Assembly: GCA_964590645.1 (NCBI GenBank)
Contig: CAZPYJ010000019.1
Coordinates: forward strand, 13,798-77,797
Source: JAGNHN01 sp964590645
GTDB taxonomy: Bacteria > Bacteroidota > Bacteroidia > Bacteroidales > JAGNHN01
Direction of reading: 5' to 3'
DNA length: 64,000 bases
The notes under the pieces are model-generated. The model ran no database searches and had not been told where the DNA came from. It saw nothing but the letters and a program-made list of their open reading frames with translations. A program made the position numbers and the translations under genes. Every line of letters begins with the position of its first letter. The first letter of the stretch is position 1. Positions 15,673 through 23,765 of this stretch are shown piece by piece.

Positions 15673-16140
15673 TCAGGCTTTGTTGAACGCCAAATCTAGC
15701 ATTTTCTCCAGGTATTCGGCATCTGCTTCATCAAAAGCATTCAATTCCGTACTATCCACATCCAGCACCCCCACGATGTGTCCGAGCGGATTGCGGAGTG
15801 GGATAACAATTTCTGAACGGGAGCGGCTGTCGCAGGCAATGTGACCCGGAAAAGCATCTACATCCGGAACGATCAGGGTTTTTTGCTGACGTATGGCTGC
15901 CCAGCACACTCCTTTGTCTTTCTCCAATTGCTGACAGGCCAGAGGACCCTGGTAGGGGCCAACAAAAAGGCCATTGTTTTGCAGCAGGTAGAAACCGGTC
16001 CAGAAGAAATAATCCATCTTATGGGAAAGCAGGGCGCAAAGGGTGGCCATACGTGACAGGCGCGGTGCAGGCCTGGACAGCAAGTCTTCGAGTTGCTCCA
16101 ACAGGCGTTGGTAACGTGCCTCTTTCTTTTCTTTATTCAT
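15673..16140 (-). CDS. msrC: Free methionine-(R)-sulfoxide reductase (GAF domain)
   Basis: A 155-residue single GAF-domain protein. It has the family pattern GPYQGPLACQ, KGVCWAAI and GHIACDSRSRSEIVIPL, keeping all three redox cysteines (Cys69, Cys79, Cys103) that correspond to Cys84, Cys94 and Cys118 of E. coli fRMsr. It reduces free methionine-R-sulfoxide using thioredoxin in the cytoplasm, repairing oxidative damage. The ATG at 16140 is preferred to one at 16170 because it matches the family length. It follows pgk by 34 bases. Confidence 0.93.
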   Translation of the reverse strand: MNKEKKEARYQRLLEQLEDLLSRPAPRLSRMATLCALLSHKMDYFFWTGFYLLQNNGLFVGPYQGPLACQQLEKDKGVCWAAIRQQKTLIVPDVDAFPGHIACDSRSRSEIVIPLRNPLGHIVGVLDVDSTELNAFDEADAEYLEKMLDLAFNKA

Positions 16141-16174
16141 AGGCCGAAGCTTGTGTGATTCGTGGATCAATATG

Positions 16175-17368
16175 CTATGCTTTTTTGATGGCTGTCACTC
16201 CGGGCAGCTCCTTCCCTTCGATGTACTCCAGCATAGCTCCTCCGCCGGTAGAAACATAGCTAACCCTTTTTGTCAGACCGTATTTGGTAATGGCGGCTAC
16301 TGAATCGCCTCCCCCGATGAGGGAAAAAGCGCCCTCATCCGTAGCTTCTGCAATGGCATAAGCTACTTCCTTTGTGCCATTGGCAAAGTTCTCCATTTCG
16401 AATACGCCCATAGGCCCATTCCACAAAATCGTCTTTGATTCTGCAATCACATCGCTGAAGTCACCAATGGCAAAAGGACCTATATCCAGTCCCATCCAGC
16501 CTTCCGGGATATCAGCGCAATCCACGGTCTGCCTTTCAGCCTCATTACCGAAGTGGTCGGCCGCCACCGTATCCTCGGGGATCATCAGGTTTACTCCTTT
16601 CTCTTTTGCCTTTTCAATGGCCTCCCGCGCTACCTCCAGCAGCTCGTCTTCCACCAGGGAGCTGCCCACTTCCTTGCCCATCGCTTTCAGGAAAGTAAAC
16701 ATCATTCCACCCCCTATGAGGATGTGATCGGCTTTATCGAGAAGGTTGTGGATGATCTCTATCTTGCCCGATATTTTGGCTCCGCCAAGCACTGCAGTGA
16801 ATGGTCTTCGGGTATTGTGCAAAACCTTGTCGATGCTCTCCAGCTCACGCTGCATCAGGAATCCGAACATTTTATCCTGGGGGAAGAATTCAGCGATGAT
16901 GGCCGTGGAGGCGTGAGCCCGGTGGGCTGTCCCGAAAGCATCATTCACATAGACATCGCCCAGGGAAGCCAGTTTTTCGGCAAAGGCTTTGTCGCCTTTC
17001 GTCTCCTCTTTATAAAAACGCAGGTTCTCCAGGAGCAGGATTTCGCCTGCTTTGAGGGTGGCCGCTTTGTCTGTGGCCTCCTCGCCAATGCAATCGGAAG
17101 CGAAGTCTACCTTTGTATCGAAGCATTGTTTGAGGTAGGGAAGCAGATGGTGCAGAGAGAATCTGTTCTCCGGCCCTTCTTTAGGACGGCCCAGGTGTGA
17201 CATCAGGATGACGGCACCGCCTTTTTCAAGAATTCGCCGTATACTGGGGGCCGCCGCATCAATGCGGTTGGTATCTGTGATCTGGTGCTGATCGTTCAGG
17301 GGAACATTAAAATCAACGCGAATCAAGACCTTCTTTCCGCCAAAATCATAGGTATCAAGGGTATGCAT
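16175..17368 (-). CDS. pgk: Phosphoglycerate kinase
   Basis: A 397-residue enzyme of normal length. It begins with VLIRVDFNVPLND (3-phosphoglycerate binding), contains ILMSHLGRPK, NDAFGTAHRAHAST, AVLGGAKISGKI, ILWNGPMGVFE and the C-terminal nucleotide loop IGGGDSVAAI and STGGGAMLE. It transfers phosphate from 1,3-bisphosphoglycerate to ADP in glycolysis. The start at 17368 gives the normal N terminus; an upstream ATG at 17422 would overlap the promoter. A TATCTTTG -7 box lies 21 bases before the start, and pgk leads a four-gene unit with fRMsr, the MntP-like gene and the endonuclease. Confidence 0.97.
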   Translation of the reverse strand: MHTLDTYDFGGKKVLIRVDFNVPLNDQHQITDTNRIDAAAPSIRRILEKGGAVILMSHLGRPKEGPENRFSLHHLLPYLKQCFDTKVDFASDCIGEEATDKAATLKAGEILLLENLRFYKEETKGDKAFAEKLASLGDVYVNDAFGTAHRAHASTAIIAEFFPQDKMFGFLMQRELESIDKVLHNTRRPFTAVLGGAKISGKIEIIHNLLDKADHILIGGGMMFTFLKAMGKEVGSSLVEDELLEVAREAIEKAKEKGVNLMIPEDTVAADHFGNEAERQTVDCADIPEGWMGLDIGPFAIGDFSDVIAESKTILWNGPMGVFEMENFANGTKEVAYAIAEATDEGAFSLIGGGDSVAAITKYGLTKRVSYVSTGGGAMLEYIEGKELPGVTAIKKA

Positions 17369-17389
17369 ATCTGAGTGGTTTTTGATGCA

Positions 17390-17397
17390 CAAAGATA
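17390..17397 (-). promoter_or_regulatory. Promoter -7 box of pgk
   Basis: TATCTTTG on the minus strand, an exact TAnnTTTG match 21 bases before the pgk start. Confidence 0.6.
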
Positions 17398-17463
17398 AGC
17401 CTCTTGCTGCATTTCGTGTCACACAGCGGCATCCTTCTTAGCAGGCGTCACGAATTGTTTTTT

Positions 17464-17471
17464 TACCTTTG
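17464..17471 (+). promoter_or_regulatory. Promoter -7 box of the aminotransferase gene
   Basis: TACCTTTG, 16 bases before the aminotransferase ATG and preceded by a T-run. It is divergent from the pgk promoter. Confidence 0.6.
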
Positions 17472-17487
17472 CCTTCTCACTGTCAAG

Positions 17488-18645
17488 ATGAAAGCATTTA
17501 ACGGACACATTCCTGACAAGCTGCCTGGCACAGAAACTTCTGTTTTTGCAGTGATGTCGCAACTGGCCTCCCGGCACAATGCCGTCAACCTGTCTCAGGG
17601 ATTCCCTGATTTTCCGGTCGCTCCCGAGCTGATCAAGCTGGTGCACAAGTTTATGAAAGAAGGCCGCAATCAGTATGCTCCTATGCCGGGGATTCCGGAG
17701 CTGCGGCAGGCCATCGCCCATAAAGTCAAAGCCCAGTATGGGGCAGAATACGACTGGGAGAGCGAGATATGCATTACTGCCGGGGCTACCCAGGCGATCT
17801 TCACGGCCATCAGTACTTTTATCCGCGATGGCGACCAGGTGATCATCCTTGAGCCGGCCTACGACAGTTATGCTCCTGCGGTTCGCCTGTGCGGAGGGAC
17901 CGTTCGCTATGTGCAGCTCAGGCATCCTGAATATACTGTGGATTGGGACGAAGTGCAACGCAATGTGACCCGGGATACCCGGATGATCATCGTGAACAGC
18001 CCGCATAATCCGACCGGTGCTGTTTTTGGGATGGAAGATATGCTCAGCCTGCAAAGGATCGTGAACGGAACAGATATCCTGGTACTGAGTGATGAAGTGT
18101 ACGAACACCTTATCTATGATGGCTATAGCCACGAAAGCGCCTGTCAGTACCCCGAACTGGTCAGGCATTCATTGATAATGGGGTCTTTTGGGAAGACTTT
18201 TCACGCCACAGGATGGAAAACGGGCTTCTGTCTGGCACCGGAGGTGCTGATGCATAGGTTTAAAATGGTGCATCAGTTCGTCACCTTTGCCACCAATACC
18301 CCGGTGCAATATGCCCTTGCCGAATACCTCCGGGATGAAGCGCACTATCTGCAGCTTCCGTCCTTCTATCAACAGAAACGAGATTATTTCCTTGATCTCA
18401 TCAAAGACTCCCGCTTTAAAGCCCTGCCTGCCCGCGGCACCTATTTTCAGCTGCTGGATTATACTGACATCTCCTCTGAAAGTGAGATGGATTTCGCACG
18501 CCGGTTGGTGGAAGAGCACGGCATTGCTGCCATCCCAACCTCTTCTTTCTATCAGCGTCCGGTGGAAAACCGGGTATTGCGATTCTGTTTCGCCAAAAAA
18601 GAAGATACCCTGCAAAAAGCCGCTAAGATATTATGCAAGATCTGA
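17488..18645 (+). CDS. Class I/II aminotransferase, methionine aminotransferase type (YbdL-like)
   Basis: A 385-residue PLP enzyme, the same length as E. coli YbdL. It has the N-terminal NLSQGFPDFP and ITAGATQAIF motifs, VNSPHNPTGAVF, LSDEVYEHLIYDG and the Schiff-base Lys236 in SFGKTFHATGWKTG; the C-terminal Arg lies in RVLRFCFAKK. YbdL/kynurenine aminotransferase-type enzymes use methionine, glutamine and aromatic amino acids. The overlapping omega-amidase gene downstream supports a role in transaminating keto-methylthiobutyrate with glutamine, the last step of methionine salvage. The ATG at 17488 is chosen because an upstream start would precede the promoter box. Confidence 0.92.
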   Translation: MKAFNGHIPDKLPGTETSVFAVMSQLASRHNAVNLSQGFPDFPVAPELIKLVHKFMKEGRNQYAPMPGIPELRQAIAHKVKAQYGAEYDWESEICITAGATQAIFTAISTFIRDGDQVIILEPAYDSYAPAVRLCGGTVRYVQLRHPEYTVDWDEVQRNVTRDTRMIIVNSPHNPTGAVFGMEDMLSLQRIVNGTDILVLSDEVYEHLIYDGYSHESACQYPELVRHSLIMGSFGKTFHATGWKTGFCLAPEVLMHRFKMVHQFVTFATNTPVQYALAEYLRDEAHYLQLPSFYQQKRDYFLDLIKDSRFKALPARGTYFQLLDYTDISSESEMDFARRLVEEHGIAAIPTSSFYQRPVENRVLRFCFAKKEDTLQKAAKILCKI

Positions 18646-19424
18646 GGGTCAGCCTGATACAGGACGTCCTGCATTGGGAGAATGCCACTGCCAACCGGGC
18701 GCATTTTGAGGCTTTGCTGGAAAAGACAGCTAGCCCCGATCTGGTGTTGCTACCCGAAATGTTTAATACCGGATTTACGGTTCAGCCTGAGAAAGTGGCG
18801 GAAGAAATGAATGGTCCCAGCCTGGATTGGATGCGCCGGATGGCTGTGCAGCACGGTTTTGCCCTGTCCGGAAGCCTGATCATCCGGGAAGAAGGCCAGT
18901 ATTTCAACCGGCTGATCTTTATGCATCCTGACGGCAAAGCCGAATCCTATGACAAAAGGCATCTTTTCCGGATGGGTGGGGAAGACCGCCATTTCGGGAT
19001 GGGAAAGAAACCATTGATTGTGGAATATCGCGGCTGGAAGATTATGCCTTTAATCTGTTACGACCTGCGCTTCCCGGTATGGGCCAGGAATCGCTTTGAG
19101 GGTGGACTCTTTGCATACGACTTCGCCTTTTACCTGGCCAACTGGCCGGCCGCAAGAAGCCATCCCTGGAAGGCCCTGCTGACTGCCCGTGCCATAGAGA
19201 ATCAGTCTTATGTAGCCGGATTGAACCGCATTGGAGAAGACGGGCAGGGCATCACGTATTGCGGAGATTCCCGCATTATCGACCCCAAAGGGGAATTGCT
19301 GGCCACTGCAGAAGCTTCACAGGCAACTATCCTTGAATCAGTGCTGTCCAGCGCTTCTTTACAAGCATTCAGGGAAAAGTTTCAGGTTGCCCTCGACTGG
19401 GATCGCTTCGAACTGAAAGAATGA
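18633..19424 (+). CDS. Omega-amidase, nitrilase family (YafV-like)
   Basis: A 263-residue carbon-nitrogen hydrolase with the Glu42-Lys108-Cys142 triad: LVLLPEMFNTGF, SYDKRHLF and LICYDLRFPVWARN. These segments and the length match omega-amidases such as YafV/NIT2, which hydrolyse alpha-ketoglutaramate and alpha-ketosuccinamate to the keto acid and ammonia in the cytoplasm. The gene overlaps the aminotransferase gene by 13 bases. Together they form a glutamine transaminase-omega-amidase pair, which pulls the transamination forward. Confidence 0.93.
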   Translation: MQDLRVSLIQDVLHWENATANRAHFEALLEKTASPDLVLLPEMFNTGFTVQPEKVAEEMNGPSLDWMRRMAVQHGFALSGSLIIREEGQYFNRLIFMHPDGKAESYDKRHLFRMGGEDRHFGMGKKPLIVEYRGWKIMPLICYDLRFPVWARNRFEGGLFAYDFAFYLANWPAARSHPWKALLTARAIENQSYVAGLNRIGEDGQGITYCGDSRIIDPKGELLATAEASQATILESVLSSASLQAFREKFQVALDWDRFELKE

Positions 19425-19502
19425 GGGAAGCGATTCCTTGCGTTTTATTTCCCTGCCATCGAAATATTTTATTAATTCGCCCCGGAATAAAAGCCATTAA
19501 GA

Positions 19503-20840
19503 ATGAATATCCTCATAGCCGGAGACGGAGAAGTGGGCTTTCACCTGGCAAAACTCTTGTCCGGCGAGCATCATAATATCACCATTGTTGATCCTCACAA
19601 GGATTTGCTCAAGCTGGTTGAAACAGAAAGTGATCTGATGACCATCACCGGGAATTCGACCTCCTTTGAGATTCTGGAGAATGCCAATGTAGCCAATGCA
19701 GATCTTTTGCTGGCCGTGGTTCACGATGAGCACATTAATTTGCTCACCTGCATTCTGGGCAAACGCCTGGGTGCTGCCCGCACCATTGCCCGCATCAATA
19801 ATACAGAGTACCTGGAAGAACCCCAGCAGGCTTTCTTCCGCAGCATCGGAGTGGATGAAATGGTCTGCCCGGAACGCATCGCCGCGCTGGAGATCATTAA
19901 ACTGCTGAAGCAAAGTGCCGCTACGGAGATTTTTGATTTCAGCGATGGGAGCCTGCAGCTCTTTATGATCAAACTGGATGAGAATGCCCTGGTCATCGAC
20001 CAGAGCCTGGATGAAATTGCCAGCGCCAATCCAAATCTTGCCTTCCGGGCTGTAGCCATTCACCGTGATGGGAAGACCATAATCCCGAAAGGGAAGGATG
20101 TCTTTCAGGTGAACGACCTCGCCTATGTCATTACCAAACCTCAGGCTGTGGATGAATTGCTGCGGATGGGAGGGAAAAAACAGCTTGAGATCCGCAATGT
20201 GATGATCGTGGGCGGAGGACGGATCGGACGTAAGCTGGCCCGGAATCTGGAGCACAAGATGAATATCCGCCTCATTGAAATTGATATGGAGCGCTGCAAC
20301 GAACTGGCGGATATGCTGGAGGATACCCTGATCATCAATGGGGATGCCCGCAACTTCAAGCTGCTGCAAGATGAAGGCATTCGCAATATGGATGCATTTG
20401 TAGCGGTCACCGATGATTCGGAAACCAATATTTTCACTTGCCTGCTGGCCAAAAAGTTTGGAGTACAAAAGATCATTCCCCTGGTGGAGAATGTAGATTT
20501 TATCGATATTTCCCAGAATATCGGAATAGAAACCATCATCAATAAGAAACTCATCACCGCCAGTTATATCGTGCGCTGGACAATGGGCCCCGAAGTGATT
20601 TCCAGCAAATGCCTTCACGGGATTGATGCCGATGTTTTTGAGTTCATCGTGAAAGAAAACGCCGAAATCAACGGGAAACGGATCAGAGACCTGCGGATGC
20701 CTGCCGGAGCCATCATAGGAGGGATCAGCCGGGGAGAGGAGAGCCATATTGCCGTTGGCGACTTTACCATTCTGGAAGGAGACAAGGTGGTTGTATTTGC
20801 ACTTCCGGATGCCATTCGGAAAACAACCAGATTGTTTTAA
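19503..20840 (+). CDS. trkA: Trk potassium uptake regulatory subunit TrkA
   Basis: A 445-residue cytoplasmic protein with two RCK modules. Each has an NAD-binding Rossmann fold (GDGEVGFHLAKLL at about 7-19 and GGGRIGRKLARNL at about 237-249) and a TrkA-C lobe (about 140-220 and 365-445). It binds the TrkH channel and gates it in response to NAD(H)/ATP. trkH starts 32 bases downstream, so the two subunits are co-expressed. Confidence 0.96.
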   Translation: MNILIAGDGEVGFHLAKLLSGEHHNITIVDPHKDLLKLVETESDLMTITGNSTSFEILENANVANADLLLAVVHDEHINLLTCILGKRLGAARTIARINNTEYLEEPQQAFFRSIGVDEMVCPERIAALEIIKLLKQSAATEIFDFSDGSLQLFMIKLDENALVIDQSLDEIASANPNLAFRAVAIHRDGKTIIPKGKDVFQVNDLAYVITKPQAVDELLRMGGKKQLEIRNVMIVGGGRIGRKLARNLEHKMNIRLIEIDMERCNELADMLEDTLIINGDARNFKLLQDEGIRNMDAFVAVTDDSETNIFTCLLAKKFGVQKIIPLVENVDFIDISQNIGIETIINKKLITASYIVRWTMGPEVISSKCLHGIDADVFEFIVKENAEINGKRIRDLRMPAGAIIGGISRGEESHIAVGDFTILEGDKVVVFALPDAIRKTTRLF

Positions 20841-20872
20841 TTGAACCGGTTCATAAACAAGGCAGCGGAATA

Positions 20873-22336
20873 ATGCAGCGAGGGGCAAAAATCCATATCA
20901 ATCTGGTAGTGAAGGTCATTGGCCTGTTGCTGGTGATTATGGGGCTCTTTATGTTCACCGGGATTCCCTTTTCTTTCTATTTCGGATCGGGGGATGCCGG
21001 GTGGCTGGCTCTGTCGGGCAGCCTGACCAGCCTGAGCGGATTGGGGGCATATTTTGTTACCCGCAAGGCCGACAACCGCTCTATCGGCAAGCGGGAAGGG
21101 TATCTGATTGTGAGCCTTTCCTGGGTAGTGTTCTCTTTTTTCGGCGCCATCCCTTTCTGGATAAGTGGTGCCATCCCCAGCTTCACGGATGCATTCTTCG
21201 AAACAATGTCGGGGTTCACCGCTACCGGGGCTACGATACTGAGTGACATTGAGGCAATGCCCAAAGGCTTGCTTTTCTGGCGTAGTATGACGCATTGGCT
21301 GGGAGGGATGGGAATCATTGTCCTCTCTCTGGCCATCCTGCCTCTTCTGGGCATCGGCGGGATGCAGCTCTTTATGGCAGAATCACCCGGGCCTACCTAC
21401 GACAAGCTGCACCCGAGGATTAAAGAAACAGCCAAAAGACTCTGGGGAGTATATGTTCTGCTTACCTTGATACAAACAGGTCTCCTGATGCTGGGCGGGA
21501 TGAATCTCTTTGATGGCTTGTGCCACGCTTTCGGCACAATGGCTACAGGGGGCTTCAGCACCCAAAACGACAGCATAGCCGGGTATTCTCCCTATATCCA
21601 TTATGTGATCACCTTTTTTATGATCCTGGCCGGCACAGGCTTTACTCTGCATTACTTCGTCCTCAGAGGAATGTTTTCGCGGGTCAGGGCAAACGATGAA
21701 TTTCGCTTTTATCTCTTTGTGCTGGGTGCCGCCACCCTGATGATCAGCATCTCGCTGATCGGAAATGGGGTTTTCGGGACGGAAGAAGGTTTCCGGAACG
21801 CCCTATTCCAAACGGTTGCCATCGTTACCACCACCGGATTTGTTACTTCCGACTACCTGCTATGGCCCAACTTCGCCTGGTTTGTGATCCTCTTGCTGAT
21901 GTTCACCGGAGGCTGCGCAGGCAGTACTGCCGGAGGGATCAAAATGGTGCGCCATCTATTGCTCTTCCGCAATAGTCTGCTGGAGCTGAAACGCCAGGTT
22001 CATCCCTTTGCCGTCATCCCGGTTCGCCTCAACGGAAAGCCCGTCAGCCAGAACATCATATACAATGTGCTGGCTTTCTATCTCATCTTCTTCACCATCT
22101 TTGCTGCAGGAGTGTTGATTATGTCTGGTATCGGCCTGGATTTCGAATCATCCATAGGGGTTGTCATTGCCAGCCTCGGGAACATTGGGCCGGGCATTGG
22201 AATGGTGGGTCCGGTGGAAAACTATGCCGCAGTACCCCTGGCCGGGAAATGGGTTCTTTCGTTTCTGATGTTATTGGGCCGGCTCGAGCTTTTCACGGTT
22301 CTGATCCTGTTCACCCGGGCTTTCTGGAAACACTGA
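20873..22336 (+). CDS. trkH: Trk/Ktr potassium uptake membrane subunit TrkH
   Basis: A 487-residue membrane protein with the four pore-loop repeats of the SKT superfamily: ETMSGFTATGATIL, GTMATGGFSTQNDS, VTTTGFVTSDYL and ASLGNIGPGIGM, each carrying the selectivity glycine. It forms the potassium-conducting pore of the inner membrane. The gene lies between trkA and the MATE gene with short gaps, which indicates an operon. Confidence 0.96.
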   Translation: MQRGAKIHINLVVKVIGLLLVIMGLFMFTGIPFSFYFGSGDAGWLALSGSLTSLSGLGAYFVTRKADNRSIGKREGYLIVSLSWVVFSFFGAIPFWISGAIPSFTDAFFETMSGFTATGATILSDIEAMPKGLLFWRSMTHWLGGMGIIVLSLAILPLLGIGGMQLFMAESPGPTYDKLHPRIKETAKRLWGVYVLLTLIQTGLLMLGGMNLFDGLCHAFGTMATGGFSTQNDSIAGYSPYIHYVITFFMILAGTGFTLHYFVLRGMFSRVRANDEFRFYLFVLGAATLMISISLIGNGVFGTEEGFRNALFQTVAIVTTTGFVTSDYLLWPNFAWFVILLLMFTGGCAGSTAGGIKMVRHLLLFRNSLLELKRQVHPFAVIPVRLNGKPVSQNIIYNVLAFYLIFFTIFAAGVLIMSGIGLDFESSIGVVIASLGNIGPGIGMVGPVENYAAVPLAGKWVLSFLMLLGRLELFTVLILFTRAFWKH

Positions 22337-22345
22337 TCTTGTAAG

Positions 22346-23677
22346 ATGTCCGCCGTCCCATCCTATAAAAAGATTTGGAATGTCTCCCTGCCCATCATCA
22401 TTTCCCTGATGGCGCAGGATATGATACAGGTGATTGATACGGCCTTTCTGGGCAGGGTGGGCGAAGTGGAGCTGGGCGCCTCAGCCATTGGCGGGCTGTA
22501 TTATTTCCTGCTATTCATTGTGGCCTTTGGATTTGGCACCGGATCACAAATCGTGATTGGAAGGCGCAACGGGGAACGGGACTATGCCGGGGTAGGCCGG
22601 GTAATGACCCAGAGTGTGTATGTCCTCCTTTTCCTGTCTGTGCTGATATGGGTGGTAACCCATCTTTGGGCGCTCGACCTGCTTGATGTCATCATCAGTT
22701 CACCAGAGGTAAGCCGGGCCAGTGAGGAGTACCTGGGCATCCGCATCTGGGGCATTTTCTTTGCCTGCCAGAATATCGGCTTCAGGGCGCTGTATGTGGG
22801 TACCACCAAAACCCGGCTGCTCACCTGGAATGCTTTCTTTATGGCCGGGGTGAATATCGTATTGGATTATGTGCTGATTTTCGGAAAATGGGGATTTCCT
22901 GAGATGGGGATTGCCGGTGCCGCCCTGGCCTCGGTGATTGCCGAAGCCGCTTCTACCCTTTTCCTTATTATTGCTACTCGCTATGCATTGAACCCGGAAA
23001 AGTACCAGCTTTTCAAATTCTCCCGTCCCGACTTTCCCCTGATCCGGAATGTGCTTGATCTCTCTGTTTTTATAATGCTGCAGTACTTTCTGTCGATGGC
23101 TTCCTGGTTTGCTTTCTTTGTGATCATTGAAAAGCTGGGTGAACGAGAGCTGGCGGCCAGCAACATCGTTCGCAGTGCCTATATGATTCTGATGATCCCG
23201 ATATGGGGGCTGGGGTCCACAGTCAGTACCCTGGTGAGCAATGCCATCGGGGAAGGTCATAGCGACAAGGTGATGGAGATTATCTATAAAACACTAAAGA
23301 TCAGTATGATGATAGGCTTAGGGATGGCCATTCTGGGTCTGAGCTTCCCGCATCAGATCCTGTCGGTCTATACCTCCGATCCTACCCTCAGGCAAGCCTC
23401 CCTGCCCATTCTCTTTGTCATTCAGGGAGCACTCTTCTTATTTTCGGCTGCGATGATCTTTTTCAATGGGGTATCGGGAACGGCGGCCACGAGAACCGGG
23501 CTGCTGATCGAAGTAATTACCCTTTCCTTTTATCTCTGCTTTGCCGTTTTGTTCGGATTATGGCTTCATCTGCCCGTGCACCAGGTCTGGTTTGTGGAGT
23601 ACATCTATGTACTGGTAATGGGCAGTTTGTCGTGGTGGTACCTGAAAAGCGGGAAGTGGAAGAAGCTGAAGGTATAG
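22346..23677 (+). CDS. MATE-family multidrug/toxin exporter
   Basis: A 443-residue protein with twelve hydrophobic helices in two MatE halves. It has the N-terminal IWNVSLPIIISLMAQDMIQVIDTAFLGRVGEVELGA-type start (helix 1 and loop), a GMGIAGAALASVIAE-like region and the second half beginning near residue 225. MATE proteins export cationic compounds with sodium or proton antiport at the inner membrane. It follows trkH by nine bases, so it is part of that transcript, although no functional link to potassium uptake is known to me. Confidence 0.9.
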   Translation: MSAVPSYKKIWNVSLPIIISLMAQDMIQVIDTAFLGRVGEVELGASAIGGLYYFLLFIVAFGFGTGSQIVIGRRNGERDYAGVGRVMTQSVYVLLFLSVLIWVVTHLWALDLLDVIISSPEVSRASEEYLGIRIWGIFFACQNIGFRALYVGTTKTRLLTWNAFFMAGVNIVLDYVLIFGKWGFPEMGIAGAALASVIAEAASTLFLIIATRYALNPEKYQLFKFSRPDFPLIRNVLDLSVFIMLQYFLSMASWFAFFVIIEKLGERELAASNIVRSAYMILMIPIWGLGSTVSTLVSNAIGEGHSDKVMEIIYKTLKISMMIGLGMAILGLSFPHQILSVYTSDPTLRQASLPILFVIQGALFLFSAAMIFFNGVSGTAATRTGLLIEVITLSFYLCFAVLFGLWLHLPVHQVWFVEYIYVLVMGSLSWWYLKSGKWKKLKV

Positions 23678-23765
23678 CCCAAATGGATGAGGGAGAGGGT
23701 TTGTTCGAAGAGGAAGCCGCCCGGGCAAAAGCTTCGCCATTTACATTTGCTTATGAGCCAACAGT

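Noticed and set aside
19497..20888. Long open frame of 463 codons antisense to trkA
   Set aside because: It lies wholly opposite the well-supported trkA gene, has no recognisable domain and reflects codon bias of the real gene.
23678..23765. Gap between MATE and surface-protein genes checked for a bidirectional terminator
   Set aside because: Only a weak GAAGC/GCTTC pairing is seen, without a T-run.
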